From Gnetum montanum (taxonomy: Eukaryota > Streptophyta > Gnetopsida > Gnetales > Gnetaceae), in assembly GCA_015680685.1 (NCBI GenBank), contig MNCI01030200.1, positions 1,019 through 65,018 on the forward strand: a stretch of 64,000 nt of DNA. Reading direction: 5' to 3'. Position 1 is the first letter of the stretch; every line of letters starts with the position of its first letter. Below, one piece after another: positions 23,607 to 35,700 of the stretch. The translations under genes and the position numbers were made by a program. Below the pieces are notes generated by a model, which saw nothing but the letters and a program-made list of their open reading frames with translations, was not told the origin of the DNA and searched no databases.

Positions 23607-24462
23607 TGATGAGCGGCAAGGTACCCCTATGCCCAACCATATGAATCACAAGTGTTCATGTGTAATCCAATCAAATTTCATATACTATAGTTACTAAGTA
23701 CACTAGAGCTTAACGGCGTATGTGTGTTCATTCATTGTCTTCCTAGTCCCACTTGTGGATTGCAATTGTATGGTTAAGTTTAACTCAGAGATATGATTTT
23801 TATTATTTTGTGTTTTTATGGAATTACTCACCTAGAACAAGAGTAAAAGTAAGAGTGATTAAAATTAAATCTGATTAATTGCTAAGGAAACTAATGTCTA
23901 ATCTAACCTAACATAAGTAACCATTCCCACTTCTTAGACATATTCTGAACTTTGTGCAAACACTACTGGGCTATCAAACACTAGTCGTTTCTAAGCTACC
24001 AAGTCTCACACATATGCTTGAATGGGGTCATGCTTGTGTAAGTTAACAATTTTCTTAATTGATTGAAATTAATTTCTGCATAAATAACATAAATCTAAAT
24101 TACATGAAATAACAATATGTAAATGCATAAGAAAGAAAATCTCAAGTGCTGCAAGGAATGGATCAAAGAGCCTTTATTTATTGCCAACACAATGGTGTGC
24201 TCATGTACATTAATGCTTGAATAAAGATCCATTCACACTAAGACCTTTTGCTGCAGGCACTTGGAAAATATTTTAACATTCAAATGGACAAACTGCAAGA
24301 GCTTCGCTATTGACTACCAAAAACTTACTCCCAGTTGAGTGTCTGGGCACTATATTTATAGACCCAAGAGTAACCCTACGATATCGCATCTTGGGCCACG
24401 ATATTGTGTACCTAATATTGCAACCACCCCGATATCGAAGTGATGAAAAACACGATTTATCA
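23607..24462 (-). repeat. Right LTR (the element's 5' LTR), 856 bp
   Basis: It aligns end to end with 14336-15222. The TATA box is the complement of 24353-24360, with GATATCG-type motifs just upstream (24373-24440). It is followed by the GTTAA target duplication. Confidence 0.9.
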
Positions 24463-24467
24463 GTTAA

Positions 24468-25156
24468 TAATTAATATAATTGTAGATCATTTGCAAAATG
24501 GGTACATAATTATACCATCCGATGAATGACTATACAAAATTTTAAGTGATTTTCAATCACATAAATTGTTACCAATGATTTGTGGAGTAATGGATGACAC
24601 ACATATAAATCTAGTTTGTGCCCCTAGTTCATACCATAATCTAGGAAACGATTACAATTGATATCACCACTATAGTGTTTTATTGCAAATAGTATGTGAT
24701 GTAGTAAAAGTTTTTTGGAATGTATGTATAAATGCACTTGGTAGAATGCATAATGCAAGCCATTCGAATGAATCTGCAATTAAAAACTATATGCAAAAAA
24801 TGTAAACATTAAATTTTTCTACTTTTAACTTTGAAGGGACTACTATTTATCCTATTTTAATTACTAATTTTACATATCCTATTTCTTCAAAAGTGTTGAA
24901 ATCATATAGAAATATTAATTTAGAAGATCATAAAAAATATGATAAGTTTTTATCAAGAGGAAGCATGAAAATAGAACATGTTTTTGCTTTGTTCAAGCGA
25001 AGATGGACTTTGCAATCTGTTACGATGAAATTATATAAAGTTCCCAAGTTGATTATGGCATGTTGCATGCTTCATAATTTTGTTCAACTTCATTATGAAG
25101 TAGAGCAAGACCTTGGAGAAATTCAATCAAATTCAACTAGACCTTTAAGATATTGA
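24468..25156 (+). pseudogene. PIF/Harbinger transposase, catalytic part
   Basis: The frame continues the N-terminal part at 14080-14335. It reads C-G-V-M-D-D-T-H-I (first catalytic Asp; the family has D-G-T-H), then 'Y-S-V-L-L-Q-I-V-C-D', then 'G-R-M-H-N-A-S' where the second catalytic Asp of the usual G-S-x-H-D is Asn. It ends with 'K-I-E-H-V-F-A-L-F-K-R-R-W' (catalytic Glu) and 'A-C-C-M-L-H-N-F'. There are a few stops, for example near 24528, 24660 and 24805. The last part, from 24893, is open to the stop at 25156. The residue change and the stops mean it is inactive, apart from the retrotransposon that splits it. Confidence 0.8.
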
Positions 25157-25184
25157 ACTACAAAAAGAGAAATGAGAAAAAATA

Positions 25185-25575
25185 TAAGAGATTATATTTT
25201 TTGAATGGAAGAAACAATATGATTTAATATCCCAACAAATGTGAGGGATTTGTATTTTATTATTAACCTCAAAATATTATTCAAATATAATGATGCTTGA
25301 CNTTAATAAAATAATTTGGAGGAATATCAAATAAATTCAAGAGATAATAGACTATGATTTGACCAACAAAGGTACATGATTATCAAAATAGTCTTTAGAT
25401 TCCTTCCACTTTTTCAAATCCCATGCATTAAATATTAGTCCCTGAAAAACATAATAGTCAAGCATCATTATATTTGAATAATATTTTGAGGTTAATAATA
25501 AAATATAAATCCCTCACTTTTTTGGGCAATTAAATCATATTGTTTCTTCCATTCAAAAAATATAATCTCTTATAN
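25185..25575. repeat. Inverted duplication around isolated Ns (reverse-placed contig)
   Basis: About 117 bases ending at 25301 reappear in reverse complement at 25457-25574. The block 25303-25574 lies exactly between single Ns at 25302 and 25575. Turned around, it would overlap and extend the upstream sequence, which points to a misoriented small contig. Confidence 0.7.
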
Positions 25576-27159
25576 AAAGTCAAGTAATGGTTTCCAGAAA
25601 AATATATGCAACTAGAAAATAAAATGGTAGCTAAGCTCTCAAACCAAAGTTTTTTAGACTTTGAAAAATTAAAAGAGTTAGATGTGAATGTTCTGCAATA
25701 AAAAAAATGCTAGCACACAGAGATCCCACTAGAAATACTAAGGATACTATAATGTAATGTGACTTAGAAGACCCTGATAAATATGTTTGTGGTGACTTTC
25801 ATATAGAAATTTCTCATAAATTTGATATGATACCAGTGGTGGTTGCAACAGCTATACAGATATCCATATTGCTTGAGAATAGTCTTCATGTCCAAGTGGT
25901 GAGCAAGTGTTTATTTCAAGCTGTGCCTAAAATTAGAAAATTTCTCATGGAAGAGTTCTCAAAGAGCTAATGATAATAGTTATGATTACTTCTCAAGTAA
26001 CTATCATAGTCAACATTTGAATTTAATTCTTTAAGAAGTTGTTAATGAAAGTCTTAAGTCTTTAACTTCATTTAGTTTCAAAGAAACCATTGTGAATAGA
26101 GAGGGATGATTACAATATAAATCAATTGAATATTCTATTTCACAACCAGGAAAATAAAGTCTTGGTATGGAAACCTCAAATTGTAGGTTTATTTCTAGTG
26201 GGCAATCCTTAGCCATGGATTAAAAATAATTTTGAAATTGATCCTAGGTAAACTTTAATTGCCAGAAAGCTTACTAAGAATATATGTTGCATAAACCATG
26301 TTAGTAACAATTTAAAATTATATGTACCTCTCCTACATTAAAGGTTCTGGGAGAAATTCAATTTTAGCTCAATTTTAATTTACAATAAACTTATTGAGAA
26401 ATGCATCTCAAATATTAGTTGCATAAACCAAGAAAAACTTTCTGTAAACAAGCATCTAACATTTAAAATTTCATAAGGATTAGAATTATGTTGCAAGGTG
26501 TCTGAACATATGTATTTCAAGGACATATAACATGCCCAATGCTTTGCAAAAACTTTAGAAAATAGTCATACAATTACCATTATGAACATTGTGTACCAAG
26601 ACAACATGATTGTAATAATATATCAATCATGATATTGAATAAATCATCAGCGAATAATTCAGCAAAATACTCTCAAAGTTTGAAACTATTATATTGACAC
26701 TTATAATGATAAAAACCTTTAACAAATCATTTACAATACCTATCAAGATTCCATTAGTCAAGTGAATGGAATCATCATTTGCACTATTTGTAAATGCAAT
26801 AAATATGAATACTTACAAAGCATATAGAAATTATTGGTGGCTAAAATCATGCTTCCTAAATGCATATGGGCTATGTACAGTTGATGTCCAAATACCAAAT
26901 GAATTCTTGGTACCAATATAAATGCAAGGATGATTACACTTCATGCCTTTCTTATATTTGATTTGAATCAAATTGGTTCGACTTTCAGTTTGGTTTGTGC
27001 TTCTTTTAAAAACATAAAATATTAAATAAGAAATTAAGAATTAAACTCAAAGTTGAGCATTCCCATAACAAAATAATAAAAGATATCAAAGCTTAATAGA
27101 ATAGGTAGTCACATTTTTTAAATATTAGATTTCACAAAAAGACTAAAGACATGTAATTA
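25576..27159. other. AT-rich remainder of the Harbinger element; no gene recognised
   Basis: No domain is recognised. An open stretch of about 67 codons (about 25768-25970, plus) starts at a D-P-D-K-Y-V-C-G-D-F motif and ends in a stop; I cannot assign it. The segment lies between the transposase end and the truncated Tat LTR. Confidence 0.3.
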
Positions 27160-28005
27160 ATATTTCTAAATTGTATGCACCCGGTCGACATGCCACGTGT
27201 CTCCCAACCCGATTTTCCTGGTAAAACCCCACCTATAAAAAGCCCAGGTTTCCACGTTTTGACGGTCGGCAAAAATTTACCAGAGCAGACCCAGAGCAAT
27301 TATGCTGCAAACCAGAGCCTGAAACCCTCTACGCTGGAAGTCCTATATGCCAAGCACAGTCTCTACGCTCCGCCTACCGTGTGAACCAGCCACTTCCCTG
27401 CACCCACCGGGGCTTTACGTCCGCCTTGTGTTCAGCCACAACTGCGTTAGACCGGTGCACCACATTTCCACTCCATAATGTAGTTTACAGTTTACGCTGT
27501 GTTCACGCTGCTTCTGCTTACGAGTTTACATTTATGCTCTGTTTACGCTGTCTACGCCCTGTTTACACTGTTTACGCTATGCACGCCTTGTTTACGCTTT
27601 ACGCTGTCTACGCCCTATTTACACTGTTTACGCTGTCTCCACCATGTTTACACTATTTACGCTGTATATGCCTTGCTTACGCTGTTACACCATTCACATT
27701 TTGTTTACGCTTTACACTGCTCACATTGTTTAAGCTGTTACGCCGTTTACATTTTGTTTACGCTCTGTTTACACTGCTCGCTCCGTTTTACACCCGTTAC
27801 ATAGTTTACGTATAACCCAGCGTATAACACCTCAGTGGAGCTCGGGGAAATCCTTGTCTGATCCGCGTGCAGACCACCCAAGGTACCCTACCTTCGTGCA
27901 TTCTAGCTCACCCTCAGGCGAAGGTAGGGTCATCTGTGCTCGTCCTACGATCCTGCGGTCTCTATTTTTCCTTCCAGCCAGGGACCGACGATTTCAGGCG
28001 GTACA
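27160..28005 (+). repeat. 5' LTR, truncated: lacks most of U3
   Basis: It aligns with 42536-43409 throughout but has no counterpart to the several hundred bases before 42536. It contains a TATA box (TATAAAA, 27234-27240), and from about 27480 to 27800 a degenerate array of TTTACGCTGTCTACGCC-like units. It ends GGCGGTACA five bases before the primer-binding site. Long open frames across the array are artefacts of the repeat. Confidence 0.8.
27480..27815 (+). repeat. Degenerate TTTACGCTGT/TACGCC array in the LTR leader
   Basis: Short units built from TTTACGCTG and TCTACGCC follow one another for over 300 bases downstream of the TATA box. The same array is in the other LTR at about 42890-43210, so it belongs to the transcribed R/U5 part. 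Confidence 0.85.
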
Positions 28006-28010
28006 GAAAT

Positions 28011-28029
28011 TGGTGCTAGAAGGAGGGCC
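28011..28029 (+). other. Primer-binding site
   Basis: TGGTGCTAGAAGGAGGGCC begins five bases after the LTR end, starting with the TGG that pairs with a tRNA CCA end. Near-identical sites follow the LTRs at 49851 and (minus) 63013. Confidence 0.75.
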
Positions 28030-28346
28030 TCCGCTTAAACAAATTGACTGTACGCTTCCCAACGTCTACGCTCATCAGCATTTTCACTACCCTGTTTAAA
28101 CCCCCGACTCTCAGCATCTACGCTGTCAACCTTCCAGTGTCTACGCTGCACACGTGCCCTAGCATCTATGTCGCCTAACTTACGCCAGCGTCTATGCTGC
28201 TAACTTACGCCAGCGTCTACACTGCATGCTTATGCGAGCGTCTACGCTGCTAACTTACGCTAGCATCTACGCTGCACAGTTACACTGTAGATTCGTCTAC
28301 GCCGGCCACATACACTCAAACAGTTTTACATACACAATCTATCATC
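28030..28346 (+). repeat. Untranslated leader with AGCGTCTACGCTGC repeats
   Basis: From 28107 to 28310 units such as CCAGCGTCTACGCTGCTAACTTACG repeat imperfectly. They use the same TACGCT words as the LTR but in a different arrangement. No coding sequence is visible before the ATG at 28347. Confidence 0.75.
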
Positions 28347-30477
28347 ATGAATCCCATAAACACCACTGCTGCCACTACCCAGGACATTAACATCTTAGAC
28401 ACCATGGCTGCCCAGCAGTCTGTCACACCACATTTGGGAGGGTAATCCACAATGGGGCCCCGTCGATCTTTGAGGTTATAAGGGAGAGACCCAGCCACTA
28501 ACGTTATAACCCAAGATGAGTATAACTTCATCTGCATTAAGATACAAGCCGGCCTGGCAGTGGATCGAGCTGAAATCGAAGTGAAGAGACAATTCGAACT
28601 CTTTTACAGGGGAGGACACGAGTTCATCCCTTCCCCATATGACGTAATCCCCATTCCAGAACAATTCTCGGAGCTCTTTACTCAGCTCCTACATAGGAGC
28701 CAGTCATTGGACGAACCCGCGCTAGAGCCTTAGCTTGAGGAAGAAGATGAGTTTGCTGCCCAATCTGAGCAGGGAGACTCATACCACACCTTAAGCCCCC
28801 AAGCACAGATCAACTCTATTTTCCATCCCGGGACAGGGGAAGTCTTGCCCGTACAATGTCCTAGATTCGCCCGAGTTCAGATGCCACCACCAGAAATGCC
28901 ATCACTCGTACAAATTCCACTCCCAAGCAATCCCCAACCTCACACCTTCTCTCTAACAGTTACCCCTAATGCAGCTGCGGGCCCATCCTCACAAGCATCG
29001 CCTCCTCATGATGGCATGGGAGCAACATTCCCACCTCGCGTGATTGGGATGCCGCATGTGATCCCCGTGTCTACATCAGCTTACTTCATACCCCATATCT
29101 AAACGCATACAGCTCCCCAAGCAGCCCCAGCCCAACAGGGAGTCCCCGCATACAACGTAGCGGGACAATGGCCAACAGGGGGGCATCATCATATCAAATT
29201 CCTCATAACCACGTCTTGCCCCATGCAATCCCCCCGATCACTGCTCCTCAACCACAACCCCAACTGTAGCAACAACAACAACCACAACATTTTCCTCTTA
29301 ACATCTCAGCCTTAGCACTGCCCGCCNAGATGAGGTAAAGCGCCTCAAAATCGTCGTTGATGGAGAGCTGAAAGTAGTAGATTTCTACAATGATGACCCT
29401 ATCAGCTCCTCTGTCCCGCCATTGACTTTGCCCAAGGGTGTCCCCCTTCCAACGCTGACTAAGTATAACGGGGAGACAGACCCCAACGCCCACCTCATCA
29501 CGTTCAGATTAGAGTGCGCACTCCTTCAGGCATGACCCCACTCCATACTACGAATATTCCCCATGTCCCTCACGGGAAGGACACTCGACTGGTACTGAGC
29601 CTTGCCCAGGAATTCCATCCTGTCCCTAGACGATCTTCTACGCCAGTTTGTGACCAGGTTCAAGTATAACTTGAAACTTGAAGCAACACTGGACAGCCTC
29701 ATGCAGATCAAGCAGGCACCGCTCGAACCAATGTAGAAGTTCATTCAGAGATGGAGCGCAGCTCTCAACGAGTTGCACAACCCAATCTCTCAAACCTATC
29801 TACTCACGATTCTGAAAGGGGCTGTCAATGACTTCTTCAAGTCCAAACTGTATTACCTCAATGCGCGCGATCTGAATCAAGCATTTGAACAAATCAAAAA
29901 CATAGAGGAAGCTGCTCAAAACAGCAAAGACCCTGCGTACCTGGCCTTCAGAAACCAACACACTAGGAAAGACAAAGAAAAGGTCAAGGCGACTGTAGCA
30001 GCAATAGTGAGGGCATAGCAAAAAAACACCACACATCAATACAAACCACCTGTTCCCCCCACTAATTACTATCAGCCCGCTTCCACAACAGCCCTGGAGT
30101 CGTCATCACAAAACCCGACGAACTGTACGCATAACTTCGAGAGGAAGGAACCCTCTCAGTACACGCCTTTACCAATGAAGCCGTCCCAGCTCTTTGATCA
30201 ACTCTTAAAGGCTGGATTGATGCAACACAAGCAATTGTCCCTAGCGGCTATCCAAAGACATGACTGGTTCTGTCAACTAGTACAGAACCCAAGCTTGGCA
30301 ACGCCGGATGAGCCACCCGTTCCCAAAGGGTTTAGGATGGATCGCTTTTGCGACTACCATCAACGCAATGGGCATGGAATGAACTACTGCTTTACCCTGA
30401 AGCAAGACATCCAAAGGATGATTGATGATGGAAAGATCACTTTTGACGGGGCTAACCCCATCCAACCGCAAAACTAG
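28347..30477 (+). pseudogene. gag of the Tat element
   Basis: It starts at the ATG at 28347, just after the repeat leader. The N-terminal third is Pro/Gln-rich and interrupted by stops. From about 29330 the capsid-like part reads 'L-P-K-G-V-P-L-P-T-L-T-K-Y-N-G', with stops near 29533 and 29597. Further on comes 'F-V-T-R-F-K-Y-N-L' and, at 30341-30382, the knuckle C-D-Y-H-Q-R-N-G-H-G-M-N-Y-C (C-x2-H-x4-H-x4-C), the Tat/Ogre variant of the zinc knuckle. It is followed by 'L-K-Q-D-I-Q-R-M-I-D-D-G-K-I', also typical of Tat gag. A single N lies at 29327. Too many stops are present for an active product. Confidence 0.75.
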
Positions 30478-30480
30478 ACC

Positions 30481-31080
30481 ATGGGGGTGTATAAAGACCC
30501 CTTGAACGCTAAAGAGGCATCGTACGTAATCACCTCAATCTATTGTGATGATGACTCCTTCACACCCCGCATCAACACCATCCATCCCAAAAACAAACAA
30601 GAAACATCTAACAAACCATTCGTGGTTCAGATCCCTCCCGCTAACTCTGCACCTCAATCACCCCACACCCCGCAACGCCCATTCATGATCTGAGTGCCCT
30701 CCACCATACCCACCTCTAACGTCATGACGCGCTAGCAACCATATGTAGTGCGCATCCCTCCGGCTAACCCCATAGGTAGACCAACCCCTCACGCTTGGCC
30801 TACCCCTTTCGTAGTTCGAGTACCACCTGTAGTTGCAACGACAGAGGCCCAGCCTCCGCCAAGACCAACCCCGTATGTCGTCAAGCTACCGGTGCAAACT
30901 CCGGCCCAATCGTACACTCAGCCCTACCCTGCTCCCTACGTTGTAAAGGTTCCTGGGCAATCCTAGACTCCGAGGTCAACTCCACCTCCACGTGACACAC
31001 GAGAACGCTTGGCAGATAGGCTTACGCGAGAACGCTTGGAGAAAGAGCGCCAACGGCTAGCTCTGTGGGCACCTAAGCCC
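30481..31080 (+). pseudogene. Pro-rich gag-protease linker with P-F/Y-V-V repeats
   Basis: Downstream of the gag stop the frame reads a ladder of P-(F/Y)-V-V-(R/K/Q)-(I/V/L)-P units, six in about 350 bases (30615-30965), one degraded. A charged stretch R-L-T-R-E-R-L-E-K-E-R-Q-R-L then leads to the protease region. Two or three stops break the linker. The repeat probably arose by slippage in a flexible spacer; its function is unknown. Confidence 0.55.
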
Positions 31081-32339
31081 ACTCCCCTAAACTCTGTACC
31101 CATGTCATCATCTAACGATCAACCAAGCGTAGGCAATGAAGGTGAGTCTTCTGAAAGACATCAATCATCTAAAGCGATAGCTCCAAAAACTGAAAAGTCA
31201 ACAAAACGAGAGATAAAACTGTTGGGTCCGATGGATCCAGTCAACACCGATAGAAACACCCCCAACAGTGAAAACTTTGCAGCCGCCTTGACACAAGTCA
31301 CACAAGCATTAAAACAAAAGAATACTTCACTGAGCTTGTATGATTTAGTCCTAACATCTCAAACGCATCGGGAAGCTCTAGTACACATGTTAACATCAAT
31401 CCCGGTAAGCGAGGACTTACTCCCAAACGAACCCTCCATCCATGCGGTGATGTTCTCACCTCGCAGGATTACTCCTAAGCCACTAAGTTTTCATGATGAC
31501 AACATCAAGGTGGATAAGAAAATGGGGGAGGTAACAACAGCCCCCATGTTTATAACAATATGTATAAACCGGTTCAAAATACAAGGGTCCATGTAGACGA
31601 TGGAGCTGCAACAAACGTTGTGCCGTACCACATCATTGAACAACTAGGACTTACTGAACTACTTAAACCAACCATGACTACATGTTGAAGGTCATTCAGT
31701 GGATCACGTGTAATGGTGAAAGGTACAATAACCTTAAACTTCATAGTAGGAGATCAATTCCCAACATTTGCCGATTTCCTAGTGGTGGATGAGATGTCGG
31801 GGTTCAACCTAATACTGGGAAGACCCTGGTTAGCCCAACAGAGAGCTGTCTCCTCGCCTATACATCAAGAAATTCACCTACCTTATGAAGGCGGAGAAAT
31901 TGTCATACGTGGTGAAGCAGCTACTCCTATTATCTCGTCGCATATGGACATGGACCAAGGCTCAGAAGTCGAACTTGAAAAACCTAGCCAAAATAACGAG
32001 AATCCGCAACCATCGGTAAGTAGTAAATCTTCCGACATGGAACAAAAGCCTCCTCAAACAGAAATGCCTGTACCTCCTCAAGTAGAAGCTAATATAGAGC
32101 TCCCTACGGACACTGAAATATCTGAAAACGCTAACACAAAAGACATTCCATCAGAAGTCCCTTGGGTTGAATTACCGTTTAATGTAATCAGCGAAGGGGA
32201 CGCTGAATACCGGATCATACCTATTGAAACATCGTCTAACATTAAAACGAAAACAATCAAATGCCACTCCCAGTCCGAAATGACATTAAACTATTATGTC
32301 CGCAATGACATAAAACTAGCCACGATCAGCAATGATTGA
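31009..32339 (+). pseudogene. Aspartic protease region of the Tat polyprotein
   Basis: The N-terminal part (31009-31570) is hydrophilic. The catalytic motif V-D-D-G-A-A-T-N-V-V-P lies at about 31590-31625, reached by a frame change, with Asp-Asp-Gly in place of Asp-Ser-Gly. After a stop near 31686, 'G-D-Q-F-P-T-F-A-D-F-L-V-V' and 'F-N-L-I-L-G-R-P-W-L' (about 31805-31840) match the Tat protease flap and C-terminal block. A Pro/Glu-rich tail ends at the stop 32337-32339. Confidence 0.75.
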
Positions 32340-32383
32340 TTGACCGAGAAATCTATCCACGTCCTCCAAAATATTTCCTGATT

Positions 32384-32557
32384 ACGTAAGGGGCCCGAAA
32401 TGGCCATAAACTACGCAAGGGGCCCGAAATGGCCATAAACTACGCAAGGGGCCCGAAATGGCCATAAACTATGCAAAGGGCCCGAAATGGCCATAAACTA
32501 CGCAAAGGGCCCGAAATGGCCATAAACTACGCAAAGGGCCCGAAATGGCCATAAACT
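32384..32557 (+). repeat. 29-bp tandem array, six copies (GGGGCCCGAAATGGCCATAAACT)
   Basis: Six units of ACGCAAGGGGCCCGAAATGG plus CCATAAACT run head to tail with very few differences. The first unit alone reads ACGTAAGG, which forms a good splice donor (GTAAGG, 32386) on the plus strand. The array lies just past the protease stop and just beyond the 3' end of the antisense gene. Confidence 0.95.
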
Positions 32558-32796
32558 AGTACATGCTTTTCGCTTTACTTTTATAATCACATTTCAGTAA
32601 TACACTTAAAACAGAAAACAAACCAAAATATTTTTACATGTCTATCTCATGATAAACTCAAAATCAACAAAAATATTTATATAGTTATTACATACAATCA
32701 ACCATCTTTGTCCATTCCACAATCTTCAAGTTACAGTTCGAGTATAAATCTGAGTCGAAAAAGAAAAAGAAAAAAAAACTCAAGAGCTAAAATGCT

Positions 32797-35700
32797 AAAC
32801 ATCTGGGACATGACGATCATCCCCCTTGGGCCCGCCAGCATTAGAGGCCTCTGCTCCACTGGGCCCGACTCCTTCAGTTTCACCGCCACCTTCATCTTGG
32901 AAAGACCAAAAAAAAAGGAAATAACCAACACAAGAATAAGCGAATGTCAAAATTTCAAACATTATTCAATCAACTAACTTCATAAAGATGAAATGCTTAC
33001 CATAGGAGATCCCCCTAGGCCAAATTCCAGTCGTCGTAGGATTTTCTCTTCGGAAACACTTGCCCAATCTGTCCCATCGAGACCCAAGTCAACATCAGCC
33101 AGAGCCTTTCCCTTGTCAACATCTGACCAGGTGGGACGTTTCAAAGGGAAATCCCCCACTGACACCTCCCCGGAAGCGATTGTTATCCGCCGTTTAGGGG
33201 ATTCCATCTCTACAATTGTGTTTTGGACGAATGTGTCAAAGGCAGAGCGCAGACCAAGGCCTTCCACAAACATTTCCAACTGTCGCTTCTCGATAGACAC
33301 TTCTTTTAGCGACTTCTTATACTGGTGCTTGTGGTTCTTCTCATCTTGCCTCCATTTGCGTACTTTGGAGGCGAAAGCCTTCCAGTCGTGACATTTGGTG
33401 TTCAGCAATTCGATTTGAGCCCTGCGCTCCCCTAGTCTCCTTATCAATCTTGAGTGACGATTGAGTAGGTTCCAATACCTCGTATACATGACCTCGGAGG
33501 TCCGCCAAGAGCGATCATTGTCTAATCTGGCTACGTAAAATTCGTACCAGGCCTTCAGATCGTCACGTTCCACCATTAGTTCAGAAACCTCTTTCTCTTT
33601 TACCTGAATCTGGAGCCACAATTGCTCAATGGATCGCCTACACGTCCATACTGCTTTAGCATTGTGAACAAAGCCCTCTGCTACCTCTTCGTAAATGGGT
33701 CTGGGCACTTGTTCAATTTCTGGGGAAAGTGTGGGCAAACTCTCCATGTGGACAGTCTCGGACGGATCCCACCTCAGTTGGGCACCTATCCATAGGGAAA
33801 AGACAAACATTAGAACAGACAAAATCGAAAATCAAACTCTAACATACTAAGGATCTTTGGACGTTCCCATATCTATCTCAGGATGGATCCCTTCGATTTG
33901 CTCAATGACCTCCTCAGCCACACCAACTACGAAATCCCTTTTACTTGGCATTTCCATCCAAGTAAAAGGTCCATCAGGGCGCGACGTGCTGACCTTTGGC
34001 GGCACTTCAGGGGGAATCTCTGGCTCCTTCTCAGGGATGGTCTCGCTCTCCTCTGAGTCAAACGAAAAATCCACAATGAGATAAAAAATATATTAGGCTA
34101 CACAACTAGGTAATGAGACATACCATTCCCTCCAATCTCCTCCAATGTGGAAGGGGCTCCAAGGTCCAAGTTGCCTGTGAGAAAATTACTGAACATCTCT
34201 TCAGTCTCTGCTTGATCATCTAGTGGTTCAGTGTTTCCAGTTCCCTCCCCCAGCACTTCAGTCCCTCCCGCCGGGTCAGTTAACTCTTCATCCTCAGGTA
34301 TAGTCTACAAATCATGTATCTTGATTTCTCAACACAAAATAGATGAAGTTAGTCACATACAACCATTAATCATTAAAACTATCTACAAGATAAGCGAAGT
34401 AAAGAAAACGAAAGGTTTACCAGGTATTTTAAACTGAATCCGCTTTACTTTGGGTAGTTCAATTTCACTGGTCTCCTCAACTGTGCAGTCACGCTTCACC
34501 AACTTTGATTTGGCTTTGCCTATTGTGTCCTTGACTACCCTCTCCGTCTTTTTGGCAGTGTAGGATACTTCGTCCGGTTCCAACCCTACACTGTCGCGCG
34601 TATGGAGTGAGGTGCCAGAAGATCCACCCGTAGTGATCGTAAGGGACTCATCAATCCCCTCAGGGGCATCTTGGGACTTAGCCGTGTCGAATAGGTGGTT
34701 TACCCAGGGGCGAGATAACGGATTCCTATTGCGTAAAACATATCTGTCCTTCCCATGAACCACTAAAAATTCAGCCAAATAACGAACATAACCAGCAAAA
34801 AAGGTAAATGTGAAATGGGACTGAGCGTCTATGTTCGAACGTAGCCACACTATCTCTTTAGTCATGCTCGATAACAAGAATTCAACCCAATTGTAGCACA
34901 CGCCAGCCTCTAGAATAGTACGCACGACTCGCACTGCTTCAACCCCGAGACTCTTAACCTGCGATAGAGTCTTCAGAAACAGACACACCCGAAATAAGGG
35001 GTAAAGCTCGTTAACTTCCATCAACTTTCGTCCTCCCCTGCATTGGAAATCCTTTGGCGCCTTTCGTCACCCCTAACCAATCCTCTAAAGCGTGGATCGT
35101 GTGAATTTATTTGTGCGTCCTATCTAAAACAATCTTTACACCACCTGTAGGCACGCCAAACAAGTCCGCAAAAAATTGGGACGATAATTCAAAAATTATT
35201 TTAACGCCCTTAATACGAGCGCTATAGTGAGACACAGATCTGTCGAATGAATCCACGATCCCGATCATCTCCGCTATAGACACGTTTGGACTAGGGGCCG
35301 CGAAAAGCGCCATGAGGCCGACATGTTCTAAACAGGAAATAATGGATGGCGAGGCTTTTACCCGTAACCACTTCTGGGTGGCAACGGTTTCATCGAATTT
35401 CATGGAGAGAGTCGCTTCAGTCCGCCCGGTTACAACAGAATCCCCACCAGAGGTAGTGCCAGCTATAGAGACAAATCAAACACCCTCGTATTAGTTTAAC
35501 ACTTGACAATCGAACAAACACATCACGAAATCTAGAAAACATTGCCACTTACTCTTCGTGTTAGATTTTGAGGTTTCACCCAGATCAGAAGTAGATGGAA
35601 AAATTGGTCCATTAGGGGACCAGTCGGCGTGCAGCCATCCACGTGCGGTGCATTGTGCAAACGCCTTAGAAAACTTCTTGTGGAAGTGCTTCATGGCACC

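Larger units (their letters stand above)
14336..24462 (-). mobile_element. Ty3/gypsy LTR retrotransposon inserted in the Harbinger transposase
   Basis: This 10.1-kb element is bounded by direct LTRs (887 and 856 bp) and a perfect 5-bp target duplication. It lies on the minus strand: primer-binding site at about 23606-23585, then gag, protease, reverse transcriptase, RNase H and integrase down to about 17220, then 2 kb without coding sequence and a G-rich polypurine tract at 15223-15235. The primer-binding site resembles a tRNA-Asp type. Protein motifs look like the Athila/Tat branch; no second (archaeal-type) RNase H was seen. Stops and frameshifts run through every domain, so it is dead. The first 100 bases of the two LTRs differ at about a dozen positions, mostly transitions, so the insertion is old. 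Confidence 0.9.

Noticed and set aside
25185-25575. Terminal inverted repeats of the Harbinger element
   Set aside because: The arms end at isolated Ns and match over more than 100 bases, far longer than Harbinger termini; better explained by a reversed contig.
27381-27815. Long open frames rich in Tyr-Ala-Leu-Phe-Thr in the 5' LTR, and similar ones at 42903-43265
   Set aside because: They are translations of the TTTACGCTG array. They occur in several frames, repeat in both LTRs and have no domain, so they are not genes.
32993-33391. Plus-strand 132-codon open frame
   Set aside because: It mirrors the coiled-coil exon of the antisense gene, whose minus-strand frame is longer and bounded by good splice sites.
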